Source: Kalymmatonema hyalinum WJT4-NPBG1
GTDB taxonomy: Bacteria; Cyanobacteriota; Cyanobacteriia; Cyanobacteriales; Nostocaceae
Reading direction: 5' to 3'
Assembly: GCA_019359075.1 (NCBI GenBank)
Contig: JAHHIB010000002.1
Location: 1-64,000 of the forward strand
DNA length: 64,000 bases
Under the pieces are notes generated by a model, which saw only the letters and a list, made by a program, of their open reading frames with translations, did no database searches and was not told the DNA's origin. This document shows, piece by piece, positions 63,871 through 64,000 of this stretch (its first letter is position 1; each line of letters opens with the position of its first letter). The position numbers and the translations under genes are program-made.

Positions 63871-63880
63871 TAGTAGCTAG

Positions 63881-64000
63881 TTAATAGAGCCAGCTTTTTA
63901 TATCATTAAGTGTAGCTTCTACCTCAGTCAGTAAATTGAGTTCCGCCATGCTACCAAGTACCCAATCTCTAAAAAGTGCCCTGAGTCTGGGCGACCTGCG
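63881..64000 (-). CDS. 3' end of an unidentified reading frame, cut by the window
   Basis: The minus strand is open from the window edge to TAA at 63881-63883 (39 codons), reading RSPRLRALFRDWVLGSMAEL and then LTEVEATLNDIKSWLY. The amino-acid composition looks like a real helical protein end, but I do not recognise the family. The whole gene needs the sequence to the right of the window. Confidence 0.35.
   Translation of the reverse strand, partial: RRSPRLRALFRDWVLGSMAELNLLTEVEATLNDIKSWLY

Overview
The window is chromosomal DNA from a filamentous, probably Nostocales-type cyanobacterium. The octamer GCGATCGC (HIP1) recurs more than twenty times. The genes include cytochrome c6, a cyanobacterial-style PhoD, Uma2 remains, and Wzm/Wzt exopolysaccharide genes with many glycosyltransferases. 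Intergenic DNA is full of short dispersed palindromes of the kind common in Nostocales. I saw no rRNA, tRNA or CRISPR array.

Left part (0-17 kb). The window opens inside the 3' end of an IS5-type transposase that has cut the front off a GmrSD-like (DUF262/DUF1524) restriction gene. Then come a VapBC-type toxin-antitoxin pair, a peptidoglycan-binding protein, a Tat-exported PhoD phosphatase with a Pho-box-like upstream repeat, and an orphan MysD/Ddl-like ATP-grasp ligase with a very regular Pho-box-like array just upstream. These are followed by an SDR, mnmE, a Uma2 remnant, a four-CBS protein, pyrB, a pentapeptide protein, the tldD/tldE protease pair and a HicAB-type pair.

Polysaccharide locus (17-46.4 kb). 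About 27 kb of minus-strand genes form one exopolysaccharide block: WcaF-type acetyltransferase, YdcF-like and SGNH proteins, about eleven glycosyltransferases (GT2, GT4 and one GT8-like), four methyltransferases, a DegT aminotransferase with a cupin, a pyruvyltransferase, an O-antigen ligase/polymerase-like membrane protein, one Wzm permease and two Wzt ATPases with near-identical ATPase domains but different C-termini. Two decayed GT4 fragments lie between intact genes and show that the block has been rearranged. A divergent Wzc-like tyrosine autokinase (44.2-46.4 kb) closes the locus. No flippase (Wzx) and no initiating phosphoglycosyltransferase is present in the window.

Right part (46.7-64 kb). 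First come a VKOR-like protein, an aldo/keto reductase, a cytochrome P450, cytochrome c6 and a membrane alpha/beta hydrolase. Next is a set of small envelope or stress proteins (a long amphipathic coiled-coil protein, Pmp3/YqaE, a holin-4 family protein), a 2Fe-2S ferredoxin and Tex. The segment 57.7-63.3 kb carries three same-strand paralogues that each join a glycine-zipper segment to long 11/22-residue amphipathic repeats (LEA- or apolipoprotein-like); the largest is also membrane anchored and is translationally coupled to a DUF4385 gene. I consider this cluster the best candidate for an undescribed system. The window ends with a MITE-like inverted-repeat element and the 3' end of an unidentified reading frame.
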